Shown: piece by piece, positions 1 to 7,424 of the stretch
How the letters are laid out: each line of letters begins with the position of its first letter
Numbering within the stretch: position 1 is the first letter of the stretch
Assembly (NCBI GenBank): GCA_910585895.1
Contig: CAJUHY010000031.1
Span: 1-31,311 of the forward strand
DNA length: 31,311 nucleotides
Reading direction: 5' to 3'
Source: an uncultured Lachnospiraceae bacterium
GTDB taxonomy: Bacteria > Bacillota > Clostridia > Lachnospirales > Lachnospiraceae
Made by a program: the position numbers and the translations under genes
The notes under the pieces: model-generated
The model's database searches: none
What the model was told of the DNA's origin: nothing
Seen by the model: only the letters and a program-made list of their open reading frames with translations

Positions 1-151
1 CTTTCGTATATCGCATGTAGTCTTCAATAAGACGGTCAAGCTGAAGGCTTGTCTGGTAACACTCCTCTGCGCTGATATCCACTGCTGCAACTACATCTAA
101 CTCTTTTCGTAACACCTCAATTTCCTTTTGTAGCTCTCCTAATTTTTCCAT
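1..151 (-). CDS. Spo0E-like sporulation regulator (partial, C-terminus outside window)
   Basis: The reverse strand gives about 50 residues from an ATG at 149-151, preceded by AAGGAG at a good distance, and runs off the left edge of the window. The peptide begins with a charged helix and then carries SLQLDRLIEDYMR. This matches the Spo0E family signature (S-x-x-L-D-x-L-I-x-x-Y), the helix that inserts into phosphorylated Spo0A. Known family members are small helical hairpin phosphatases of about 50-90 residues that dephosphorylate Spo0A~P and delay sporulation. The role here is inferred from that motif. The gene has its own predicted promoter just upstream. The missing C-terminal residues limit certainty. 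Confidence 0.75.
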   Translation of the reverse strand, partial: MEKLGELQKEIEVLRKELDVVAAVDISAEECYQTSLQLDRLIEDYMRYTK

Positions 152-179
152 CTCGCAGCTCCTTGTCTCCTGTCCCCTT

Positions 180-208
180 ATTGTAGTCTCTTTCTGCACA
201 AAAATCAA
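180..208 (-). promoter_or_regulatory. Sigma-A type promoter for the Spo0E-like gene
   Basis: On the minus strand TTGATT (203-208) and TACAAT (180-185) are separated by exactly 17 bases. They match the vegetative consensus at 4/6 and 5/6 positions. Transcription would start about 20 bases ahead of the Spo0E-like start codon. Pattern match only. Confidence 0.6.
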
Positions 209-269
209 ACAAAAATCACTATTTTTTTACAGGAAATTTCGACAGAAAATGCTTTTCTTCGACAATTCT

Positions 270-872
270 CTAGCTGGCTGCGACATTTGGTTTCCACGAT
301 GTTCCTCTGTGAATCAGCAGAAGAACCGCCTCTACCACCTGGTGACAGAGAGATACAATCTGACGACAATCTTCTTCGACAGTATTCTTCAATTTTATAT
401 ATGCATCGTGTTTTTTCCTGATAAAATTGCAAATTGCTTCCGTACTGTTGAGATTCTGCACGGATTTGCGGATACGGGACTGATTCCTTTCTGCCTCCCC
501 GCTCTGAATATAATCTTTCAGGCTTTCTTTCAGATGCTTCTCGTAAATACAGTGGTCTTTTAGACTTCCGGTAAACGTTACATTATGAGGAAAGGTAAAA
601 TAATCTGCAATATAATGAATCATTTCTCCCAGATTACGGTAAAATACCCGCATGTTGATTTTGGAAGATTGTTGAAGTTCCACCAGTTTCTTCAGTTCAC
701 ACTGTATCTTGGGGAAAGTCCCTTCGATTTCGTGTTTCACCGTCAAAAAGGAGGGCTTGCAGTCTGGCAATATGCTTCCCAGATAGAACGCTTTCTTATG
801 CTTCAACAGGTCCTGCTCTTCCAGACTTCCTACAATATACTTCGCCAATGATATATGAGATTTCTTACGCAT
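270..872 (-). CDS. Zinc-dependent phospholipase C-like protein
   Basis: A 200-residue protein. The ATG at 870-872 is preferred because AGGAGGAAATT lies directly in front of it; an upstream in-frame start at 905 would add 11 residues with no ribosome site. It shows the layout of the clostridial zinc-dependent phospholipase C-like family: KKSHISLAKYI at the N-terminus, AFYLGSILPDCKPSF, then GEMIHYIADYFTFPHN and a further His (YEKHL). These His and Asp residues are the expected zinc ligands of an all-helical metal-phosphoesterase fold. There is no signal peptide, so unlike secreted alpha-toxin relatives it is probably cytoplasmic and its substrate is unknown. It stands alone between the Spo0E-like gene and the DUF1540 gene. 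The family is fairly secure, the activity is not. Confidence 0.72.
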   Translation of the reverse strand: MRKKSHISLAKYIVGSLEEQDLLKHKKAFYLGSILPDCKPSFLTVKHEIEGTFPKIQCELKKLVELQQSSKINMRVFYRNLGEMIHYIADYFTFPHNVTFTGSLKDHCIYEKHLKESLKDYIQSGEAERNQSRIRKSVQNLNSTEAICNFIRKKHDAYIKLKNTVEEDCRQIVSLCHQVVEAVLLLIHRGTSWKPNVAAS

Positions 873-1009
873 AATTTCCTCCTGTACTTCTCTTCTTTCA
901 CTCAAAACACATTTTACTTCCTGTGGCTAGAGAATACAAGTACTTTTATCTTAATTATTGTAAAAAAGTTGTAAAGTTTTTATTTGCAAAAAGAAAAATT
1001 TTTAAAAAT

Positions 1010-1327
1010 CTACTTACATTGGCAGTCAAAACTTGCACATTCTGTCTCTGCACAACAACATGCGTTGCTTCCTGCAATGCCAATCTCATCCGCATGGCAC
1101 TTACAGCCCTCATTAAAACGGCAGTTTTCTGCCTGGCAGCCCACACTTGTCTCTGGAGTCCCCTGCTGTACAGAATTAGTCATGCTTTCACTTCTCTCAC
1201 GAAAGCTCTCACAACAGGTCTCATTCGGCTTATCTGCCCCCTGTCCTCCAACCATAATATCCTTTTTGGCACAAAGCCTGTCATCATTGTACGCACAATT
1301 TGTTACAGAACATTTTAAACGTGTCAT
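1010..1327 (-). CDS. DUF1540 cysteine-rich protein with two modules
   Basis: A 105-residue protein. The ATG at 1325-1327 follows AAAGGAGATTTCAAA, a good ribosome site; the longer open frame to 1366 has none. Two cysteine-rich modules are visible: LKCSVTNCAYNDDRLCAK near residues 3-20, and VGCQAENCRFNEGCKCHADEIGI in the second half. This is the DUF1540 pattern, found as short Cys-rich proteins in clostridia, often in spore-formers, and thought to bind metal. The C-terminus ends CCCAETECASFDCQCK, adding more potential ligands. Function is unknown. The gene lies downstream of thrS beyond a hairpin terminator, and I see no clear promoter of its own, so it may depend on read-through. Confidence 0.8.
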   Translation of the reverse strand: MTRLKCSVTNCAYNDDRLCAKKDIMVGGQGADKPNETCCESFRERSESMTNSVQQGTPETSVGCQAENCRFNEGCKCHADEIGIAGSNACCCAETECASFDCQCK

Positions 1328-1370
1328 TTTGAAATCTCCTTTCTCCCACCATTTCTTCGGTGGCATATTG

Positions 1371-1409
1371 ATAAAGCGGACAGACCGAGCAAGGTTCTGT
1401 CCGCTTTAT
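1371..1409 (-). terminator. Hairpin terminator downstream of thrS
   Basis: Two 14-base arms (1371-1384 and 1396-1409, ataaagcggacaga and its exact complement) enclose an 11-base loop. The stem is GC-rich inside and AU-rich at its base, but the following T tract is short. It lies about 90 bases past the thrS stop and ahead of the DUF1540 gene, so it probably ends most thrS transcripts. Confidence 0.7.
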
Positions 1410-1495
1410 TAGTATCAAGGGATTTCCCATAATTTATGCATGGCAAGAACTGCCACTTTCATAAAAATAATTTTTATAGCGTATCTGCTTCCTTC

Positions 1496-3448
1496 CTACA
1501 TTTCCTCCCTGCGGATTTCCTTAGTGCGGATTTCCTTACAAATCTGTTCGATAAATGCTTCCAGGGGTTTAACTCCCTCATCCCCCGCAAAACGGCTCCT
1601 CACGGAAACTGTGTGCTGCTCTTCCTCCTGCTGCCCTACCACCAGCATATACGGAAGCTTATCCAGACGCGCCTCGCGGATTTTATAGCCAATTTTCTCT
1701 GAACGGTTATCCACAGTGCAGAGAATTCCGTTGGCTCTTAACTCTTTCTCCACTTTCGCAGCATAATCTTCATACTTATCCGAAATCGGCAGTATCCTTA
1801 CCTGCTCCGGGCACAGCCAAGTCGGGAACTTACCTGCATATTTCTCAATCAGCCATGCCAGCGTACGCTCATAGCAGCCCATGGATGTCCTGTGAATAAT
1901 ATACGGACGCACCTTTTCACCATTGGCATCGATGTAATACATGTCAAACTGCTCTGCCAGCAGGGCATCCCACTGAATGGTAATCATCGTATCCTCTTTG
2001 CCATAGACATTTCTGGCATTGATATCTATCTTCGGTCCGTAAAAAGCAGCTTCCCCGACATCCTCCGTAAAGGGAATGTTAAGTTCTACCATAATGTCGC
2101 GCATATGCTGCTGTGTCTCCTCCCAGACCTCAGGCTCACCGATATATTTTTCCCGATTATCAGGATCCCATTTTGAAAGATGATACGTGACATCCTCCTC
2201 CACGCCTAATGTGGACAGGCAATATTTTGCCAGGGCAAGACATTGCTTAAACTCCTCCACCATCTGGTCTGGACGGACAATCAGATGCCCTTCGGAAATC
2301 GTAAACTGGCGCACACGGGTAAGTCCATGCATCTCTCCCGAATCCTCGTTGCGGAACAAGGTGGAAGTTTCACTGTAACGCAGAGGCAAATCACGATAAG
2401 AATGCTGCTCTGCCTTGTATACATAATACTGGAACGGACAGGTCATGGGGCGCAGCGCCAGCACCTCTTTGTCCTTCTCCTCATCTCCAAGCACAAACAT
2501 ACCAGCGGTATAGTGGTCCCAATGACCGGAAATTTTATACAAATCAGATTTCGCCATTAAGGGGGTCTTGGTACGGATATAACCCCATTCATTATCCTCA
2601 AGGTCCTCAATCCAGCGCTGCATGGTCTGAATCATCTTAGCTCCCTTGGGCATTAACAACGGCAATCCCTGTCCAATCACATCCACCGTAGTAAACAATT
2701 TCATCTCGCGCCCCAGCTTATTATGGTCACGCTTTTTAATATCCTCCAAATGCTCCAGGTATGCATTCAGCTCATCTTTGGTGGCAAATGCCGTTCCATA
2801 AATTCTCTGAAGCTGTGCTTTGTCAGAATCACCTCGCCAATATGCCATAGAAGAGGAAATCAGCTTAAACGCCTTAATCGGCTTTGTGCTCATCAGATGC
2901 GGACCAGCACATAAATCTGTAAAGTTCTCCCCCTGCCTATAGAAAGAAATTTCTGCATCTTCCGGCAAATCTTCTATCAGTTCTACCTTGTATGGCTCCT
3001 GCCTCTCTTGCATAAACTGGATTGCCTCTGTTCTGGGAAGCGTAAATTTCTCCAGATGATTGCCAGACTTGATAATCTTTTTCATCTCTTTCTCCAGCTT
3101 ATCAAGATCCTCCCTGGAAAACGGCTCTGCCTCAAAATCATAATAAAAACCTTCATCTATGGACGGTCCAATGGCAAGCTTGGCATTGGGAAACAGCTGC
3201 TTCACTGCCTCAGCAAGAACATGGGAACAAGTGTGGCGAACGGTGCGCAGCCCCTCTGCATCCTTCTGTGTCAGTATATTCAGCTCACAATCGCTGTCCA
3301 CAACTGTCCTTAAATCCACAACTTCACCATTTACTTCCCCTGCACACGCAGCCCGCGCCAGCCCTTCGCTGATATCCAGGGCAATATCATAGACGCTTTT
3401 TTGCTCACTGTACTCCTTAACGGAGCCATCTTTTAATGTAATTTTCAT
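1496..3448 (-). CDS. thrS: Threonine--tRNA ligase
   Basis: A 650-residue class II synthetase that charges tRNA-Thr. The order is a TGS domain (about 1-62), an editing/SAD domain with RHTCSHVLAEAV and CAGPHL, the catalytic core with MTCPFQ, SGEMHGLTRVRQFT and the IHRTSMGCYER motif 3, then the anticodon-binding domain from about residue 545. The Cys of MTCP and the His residues of EMHGL and YIIHR fit the three catalytic zinc ligands. Two adjacent ATGs exist at 3449-3451 and 3446-3448; the second is chosen because AGGAG then sits 6 bases away. Expression is controlled by the T-box leader upstream. Motif 2 reads RQFTISEGH where most bacterial enzymes have RGFTQDDAH, marking a divergent subgroup. 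Confidence 0.96.
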   Translation of the reverse strand: MKITLKDGSVKEYSEQKSVYDIALDISEGLARAACAGEVNGEVVDLRTVVDSDCELNILTQKDAEGLRTVRHTCSHVLAEAVKQLFPNAKLAIGPSIDEGFYYDFEAEPFSREDLDKLEKEMKKIIKSGNHLEKFTLPRTEAIQFMQERQEPYKVELIEDLPEDAEISFYRQGENFTDLCAGPHLMSTKPIKAFKLISSSMAYWRGDSDKAQLQRIYGTAFATKDELNAYLEHLEDIKKRDHNKLGREMKLFTTVDVIGQGLPLLMPKGAKMIQTMQRWIEDLEDNEWGYIRTKTPLMAKSDLYKISGHWDHYTAGMFVLGDEEKDKEVLALRPMTCPFQYYVYKAEQHSYRDLPLRYSETSTLFRNEDSGEMHGLTRVRQFTISEGHLIVRPDQMVEEFKQCLALAKYCLSTLGVEEDVTYHLSKWDPDNREKYIGEPEVWEETQQHMRDIMVELNIPFTEDVGEAAFYGPKIDINARNVYGKEDTMITIQWDALLAEQFDMYYIDANGEKVRPYIIHRTSMGCYERTLAWLIEKYAGKFPTWLCPEQVRILPISDKYEDYAAKVEKELRANGILCTVDNRSEKIGYKIREARLDKLPYMLVVGQQEEEQHTVSVRSRFAGDEGVKPLEAFIEQICKEIRTKEIRREEM

Positions 3449-3479
3449 CATGTTCTCCTTTCTCAACTGCAAAGTTTAG

Positions 3480-3799
3480 GTAACCGCGTAACCCTCAGGT
3501 ATTTTATCCCACTAAAATATCCCATACACTGCCAAAGGCAATGCATGGGACGTTGTATACGCGGTTCCACCCTGCTTGTCCTGTCCCATAACCGAAGACA
3601 GAACCTCTCATTTGACGATAACGGAGTCACCGTGCTCTATTAAAGCCGCTCCAAGGTGGTCTTCGGCTGCTTCCTGCCAGACCGCTTCCAGCGCTGGGGC
3701 AAACTACCCACCGACGGTCCTCTCTGCTTATGTCTGCAATCTCAATCTGCAAGACACTCGACAATTCACAACGTACTCTTCTTGTCAACGCTTTCTCTC
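3480..3799 (-). promoter_or_regulatory. T-box riboswitch leader of thrS
   Basis: This stretch of about 320 bases between the thrS promoter and its start codon holds no gene. On the minus strand it carries the T-box core AGGGTGGAACCGCG (3560-3573), which can pair with CGTCCC just after it as the antiterminator. A Stem I with an AGUA loop-E element lies near its start, and a short stem ACGG-TGACT-CCGT fits Stem III. Uncharged tRNA-Thr should stabilise the antiterminator and allow thrS transcription. Two overlapping ACC triplets (3655-3660), in a GAAGACCACC context after the Stem I apex, are candidates for the Thr specifier; I could not fix which one. The family assignment is firm, the fold details are inferred. 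Confidence 0.92.
3520..3550 (-). terminator. T-box-controlled terminator of thrS
   Basis: Minus-strand arms TCCCATGCATTGCC and GGCAGTGTATGGGA (two G-U pairs) close on a TTT loop and are followed by TATTTTAG. The 5' arm overlaps the CGTCCC needed for the antiterminator, so the two folds exclude each other. This is the expected switch arrangement. Confidence 0.82.
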
Positions 3800-3805
3800 G
3801 TTAGT

Positions 3806-3834
3806 ATTGTAGCCTCTTTCACTCATTCTGTAAA
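3806..3834 (-). promoter_or_regulatory. Sigma-A promoter of thrS
   Basis: TTTACA (3829-3834) and TACAAT (3806-3811) on the minus strand have a 17-base spacer, each 5/6 to consensus. The predicted start near 3799 leaves room for the full T-box leader. Confidence 0.8.
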
Positions 3835-3882
3835 GAGTAAATTTCACCAATTAACACAAATTAAACAAATCTGTTATGACTG

Positions 3883-4386
3883 TTAATTCCTTCCGCAGCA
3901 TTTCTTATATTTTTTGCCGCTTCCACAGGGGCATGGGTCATTCGGATAAATTTTCTGTTCTTTAATGATTGTGCCGGATTTCTTTTGCTCCAGATAAAGC
4001 TTGTGTCTGGTATCTTCGTCAAAAATGCTCTCCCATTGCGGAAGTTCATAGAGCCAATCCGCCTTAGCCTCTACCATATTCTTGTAAAGCTTCTCCTTAT
4101 CAAAGGCAAGGCTGACTTTAGTGTCCTCATCCATCTCTTCAATAGGGTTGGCTTCTATCAGGCTCTCATTGATTCCATCCAAAAATCCCACCATCTCCAT
4201 GACAGTTATCCCATATTTCTCTGCCAATTCTTTGACTGTGCCCTCGACCTTTTCTTCCGGATTAACCAACAGCTTCTCATATACGCCTTTCTCCAACAGA
4301 AAATACCTCTGCCAGAAACGCTGGATTTCTCCTTTGTTTGCCTCCTGGTTATACGCAACGCTTCTCCACTCTTCTAATAGTGACAT
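3883..4386 (-). CDS. SEC-C metal-binding motif protein
   Basis: A 167-residue protein starting at the ATG at 4384-4386, with AAAGGA about 10 bases upstream; a 16-residue longer frame has no better site. The last 20 residues hold NDPCPCGSGKKYKKCC, the SEC-C zinc-binding tail known from the SecA C-terminus and many small bacterial proteins. The rest is acidic and helical, with no transmembrane segment, and fits the uncharacterised clostridial proteins of this architecture. It follows the chemoreceptor gene by 75 bases and precedes the thrS promoter, so it is probably last in the degV transcript. Function is unknown; the tail suggests zinc and possibly SecB- or ribosome-type contacts, but that is only an analogy. 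Confidence 0.8.
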   Translation of the reverse strand: MSLLEEWRSVAYNQEANKGEIQRFWQRYFLLEKGVYEKLLVNPEEKVEGTVKELAEKYGITVMEMVGFLDGINESLIEANPIEEMDEDTKVSLAFDKEKLYKNMVEAKADWLYELPQWESIFDEDTRHKLYLEQKKSGTIIKEQKIYPNDPCPCGSGKKYKKCCGRN

Positions 4387-4461
4387 GTCTATACCATCCT
4401 TTACTTTATTTTTAACAGTACAGCTCTGTTCCAATGCCAGTATAGCTGAACTGCAGTAATT

Positions 4462-6174
4462 CTATACTTTCTTAAACCTCTCAACTTCACCGCACAGCTC
4501 TCTGGAAATGCTCTGGCTGTTCTGTGTCTCCTTCTGGATATGTGCCATCGCCTCCACTAAGCTTCCGGTATTCTCAGCGACATTGGACACGCCCTTGGCG
4601 CTCTCATCCACAGTCGTGGCTATATCATTAATCCCCATATTGATGCGCTGCATGGTCATCTGCATATCTGAGGCGCCGCTGGCAAACTCTGTAAGAATAA
4701 CATCCATGTCCTCCGCATCATGATGGTAATTATTCGCCACGTCCACAAAACCATCATAATCCTTCATAACGTTTTCGTCAATAAACTGCAGCATATTCTC
4801 AGCATTCAACGCTAATTTTTCCACCGCTGCCGTCACCAGATTACTGATACTCTGAATATTATTGGCGGCATCTCTGCTGTTATCTGCCAGCACACGAATC
4901 TCATCTGCCACCACAGCAAACCCTTTGCCGGCATCTCCAGCCCTCGCTGCCTCTATGGAAGCGTTCAGGGCAAGCAGATTCGTCTGGCTGCTGATATCTA
5001 GTATGTCGCCCGTCAATTCGTTGATTTGTCCTACACTCTTGCTCTCTTGTACAGCCTGCTCCAACATGACACGGATTTCCCCTATCATCTCGCTGGCTGC
5101 TGACTTGCTGCCTACTGCCGACTTGCGGATAGTCTGCGCCCTGATTTTAATCTGCTCCACCAAATCTGCGCCGTTTCCAGCCCTGCCGGCTAATACCTTC
5201 GCCTTATTATAGATGTCATTGCTTCCGTCTGTAATCTGCTCTAAACTGGCAGATACCTCCTCCATGCTGGCTGCTAGCTGTTCCATGGCAGCGGACACAC
5301 TGTTTACATTCTCATTGGAGATATTCACCCTGTCAGTTATTGTATCTGCAGACTCCATCATTCGTGCAGACTCCCCTTTCAGCTTCTGCATCAATGATTG
5401 AAGCTGTTCAATAAAGCCATTGACACCGCTCACCAGCTGTCCCACTTCATCCTGGGTCTTAACGGTAATCCGCTCTGTCAAATCCCCCTCGTCTTTTTGG
5501 ATTTTCTCCACAATCTGATTCAGATGCCCGCTGGCCTTCTTCGCCGGGCTGGCAATTGTACGTATCACAATCAGGAATGTCACTCCTACCATAAGGATGA
5601 AAACTACAATCATTGAAACATTAAAGATATATGTACCAAATATCTTAACGTCTATCTCATTGGCTACCAAATTAATACGGCTTTCCATAGCTTCCGTGTA
5701 AGCGGACTTACTGGAATCAAGGACTTCCCTCTTCTGCCTGCTCTGGCTCAACACCTCCAGGGTACCAATACTGTCACCCTGCGCAATCACCTGCGCTGCC
5801 TGAATTCCCAAAGCCATAAAATCTTCAAACTGTTCTTTGTAAGCCGCAAAGCTATCATTCAATAATGCATCTTTTGTCTTTTTGCATAGGGCATCCATAT
5901 TATCTAAATACACCTGCAAATCAGCAGCTTTCTGCTCAATCTTCTCTACGCCTTGTGCCTTTAGCTTACCGGATTCCATCAACCCCCGAAATTCCTGCGC
6001 CTGCACAGACATCTGCCCTTCTATCTTCTGTAATTCCAGATAAATTTCTGCAATCTCGCTATTTTTCTCATTTATCTCAGAAAGAGCCATTACATTTGCC
6101 ACGCTGAACGCCAGAAAAAACAACGACAAAATCCCCAACAGAACAATAACCTTTGCTCCAATTCGTTTTTTCAT
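4462..6174 (-). CDS. Methyl-accepting chemotaxis protein
   Basis: A 570-residue transmembrane chemoreceptor. The ATG at 6172-6174 follows AGGAGGAGAAGG; an upstream TTG at 6192 is less likely. TM1 spans about residues 8-30. An extracellular, mostly helical sensor region runs to about 178, and TM2 spans about 180-205. A HAMP domain follows, then a long coiled-coil signalling domain with the conserved hairpin tip DISSQTNLLALNASIEAARAG and GKGFAVVADEIR. The sensor part resembles four-helix-bundle domains (runs of Q, E and L), and its ligand is unknown. It sits 44 bases after degV with no visible promoter between, so co-transcription is likely. No chemotaxis partner genes are in the window. Confidence 0.94.
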   Translation of the reverse strand: MKKRIGAKVIVLLGILSLFFLAFSVANVMALSEINEKNSEIAEIYLELQKIEGQMSVQAQEFRGLMESGKLKAQGVEKIEQKAADLQVYLDNMDALCKKTKDALLNDSFAAYKEQFEDFMALGIQAAQVIAQGDSIGTLEVLSQSRQKREVLDSSKSAYTEAMESRINLVANEIDVKIFGTYIFNVSMIVVFILMVGVTFLIVIRTIASPAKKASGHLNQIVEKIQKDEGDLTERITVKTQDEVGQLVSGVNGFIEQLQSLMQKLKGESARMMESADTITDRVNISNENVNSVSAAMEQLAASMEEVSASLEQITDGSNDIYNKAKVLAGRAGNGADLVEQIKIRAQTIRKSAVGSKSAASEMIGEIRVMLEQAVQESKSVGQINELTGDILDISSQTNLLALNASIEAARAGDAGKGFAVVADEIRVLADNSRDAANNIQSISNLVTAAVEKLALNAENMLQFIDENVMKDYDGFVDVANNYHHDAEDMDVILTEFASGASDMQMTMQRINMGINDIATTVDESAKGVSNVAENTGSLVEAMAHIQKETQNSQSISRELCGEVERFKKV

Positions 6175-6218
6175 CCTTCTCCTCCTTTGCAATTACCATC
6201 GTGATTCTTACAGCGCCT

Positions 6219-7091
6219 TTATTCCAAGATTAATTTCTTGGCACAGGCCACTGCCAGAGAACCGGGTCCAATGTGACATGCCACACTCAATGACAATGGG
6301 TCTACGACCTCAACTTCCCTCCCTGGAAGCGCTGCTTCAATCTGCGCTTTGAAATCCAGAGCTGCCTCCTTATTCTTTGTATATGCTACAAAAATATGCA
6401 TATTCTCTCCCGTCTCGTCTCCAAACCGTTTGGCAAAATCGCTCTTTATGGCATCAATCATGATAGTCCTTGCCTGTTTGACGGTTCTGGCCTTAGCATA
6501 ACTATCCAGTTTTTCTCCCTGAATCTGCAAGACCGGCTTAAGCTTGAGCAACGTCCCCAGCGCTGCCGCTGCCGGTGTCAGGCGTCCTCCTTTCTTAAGA
6601 TAATACAATGTATCAACCATAATATAAATACTGGAATCATACTTGGTCTCTTCCAGATAATCTTTGATTTCTTTGGCGCCCTTCCCACGTTTTACCAATT
6701 CAATGGCATCCTCCACCGACTGCCTCTGGGTTACCGAAATACGCTGGTTATTCACCACCTGAACCTTTCCTTCATACTCCTGTGCCAGCATCAGCGCCGT
6801 CTCAAAGGAACTGCTCAAACCGCTGGACATCGGGATATGCACAATCTCCTCATACTCCTGCAGCAACCCATCCCATAAATCGGTCACAGAACCAACAGAG
6901 GGCATAGAGGTGGAAATGTCAGCATTGCCTTCTAACCTCTCATAAAACTGTTCCTGGGTAAGCGAAATATCTTCAAAGTACGTCTCATCATTTATAAAAA
7001 AGGGCATGGGCAACACATGTATCCCATACGCCTTTGCCTGCTCTTGGGTAATTCCGCTGTTACTGTCCGTTACTACTGCAATCTTTCCCAC
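6219..7091 (-). CDS. DegV family fatty-acid-binding protein
   Basis: A 290-residue protein of the DegV/FakB family, which presents fatty acids to a FakA kinase for incorporation into phospholipid. Family features seen are VTDSNSGIT near the start, the TSMPSVGS loop, HIPMSSGLSSSF (whose Ser residues contact the fatty acid carboxylate), DTLYYLKKGGRL, and HIGPGSLAVA at the C-terminus. The start is GTG (7089-7091) behind AAAGGAGGGTTATCT. Two promoter-like elements lie upstream, and the chemoreceptor gene follows. FakA is not in this window. Individual DegV paralogs differ in fatty-acid preference and cannot be told apart by eye. Confidence 0.93.
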   Translation of the reverse strand: MGKIAVVTDSNSGITQEQAKAYGIHVLPMPFFINDETYFEDISLTQEQFYERLEGNADISTSMPSVGSVTDLWDGLLQEYEEIVHIPMSSGLSSSFETALMLAQEYEGKVQVVNNQRISVTQRQSVEDAIELVKRGKGAKEIKDYLEETKYDSSIYIMVDTLYYLKKGGRLTPAAAALGTLLKLKPVLQIQGEKLDSYAKARTVKQARTIMIDAIKSDFAKRFGDETGENMHIFVAYTKNKEAALDFKAQIEAALPGREVEVVDPLSLSVACHIGPGSLAVACAKKLILE

Positions 7092-7125
7092 AGATAACCC
7101 TCCTTTGGTCTCTTTGATATTTTAT

Positions 7126-7154
7126 ATTGTACCATATTTTCCACTTTGGTACAA
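7126..7154 (-). promoter_or_regulatory. Proximal degV promoter within an inverted repeat
   Basis: On the minus strand TTGTAC (7149-7154) and TACAAT (7126-7131) are 17 bases apart. Both hexamers lie inside the arms of a perfect 8-base inverted repeat, attgtacc (7126-7133) and ggtacaat (7148-7155). The element is therefore symmetric: the same spacing of TTGTAC and TACAAT also reads on the plus strand. It may be a promoter, an operator, or both. Confidence 0.6.
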
Positions 7155-7168
7155 TCTATTATCTATTC

Positions 7169-7197
7169 ATTTTAGGTTATAATCCTGCAACTGTCAA
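7169..7197 (-). promoter_or_regulatory. Distal degV promoter, near-consensus sigma-A
   Basis: TTGACA (7192-7197, 6/6) and TAAAAT (7169-7174, 5/6) on the minus strand have a 17-base spacer. This is the best promoter match in the degV upstream region, and its transcript would pass through the inverted repeat at 7126-7155. Confidence 0.72.
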
Positions 7198-7345
7198 CAA
7201 AAAAAGAATCTCTCTTGCACGGAAATCAATTTTCGGAATATCCTTACATCTGTCAAGATATCCCTATTCTGCCGTATGCTGCGTATAAATACGAACGGAA
7301 CAATACTTTTACACTTTAGTGTGGTAATACCTTTTCTGTAAAATG
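7198..7345. other. Noncoding gap with no assigned feature
   Basis: The stretch between the distal degV promoter and the groEL terminator is AT-rich and has no credible ORF with a ribosome site. It holds a small acact-tt-agtgt dyad near 7310-7322 and a lone TTGACA on the minus strand near 7253-7258 without a matching -10. I assign no function. Confidence 0.4.
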
Positions 7346-7396
7346 AAAAAATCCCGGATGAACAAGGCTGTTATGCCCTATTCATCTGGGATTTTT
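7346..7396 (-). terminator. Terminator of groES-groEL
   Basis: Arms at 7347-7362 and 7381-7396 (aaaaatcccggatgaa against ttcatctgggattttt, one wobble or mismatch) form a strong hairpin with A/T runs on both sides. The minus strand ends in six Ts, 28 bases past the groEL stop. The flanking runs would let it work in both directions. Confidence 0.85.
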
Positions 7397-7424
7397 ATTT
7401 CTCAAAAAACTTCCTGAGAAAGCC

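Noticed and set aside
205..432. Minus-strand 75-codon frame near the phospholipase-like gene end
   Set aside because: It overlaps the phospholipase-like gene in another frame and lacks a ribosome site or recognisable motif.
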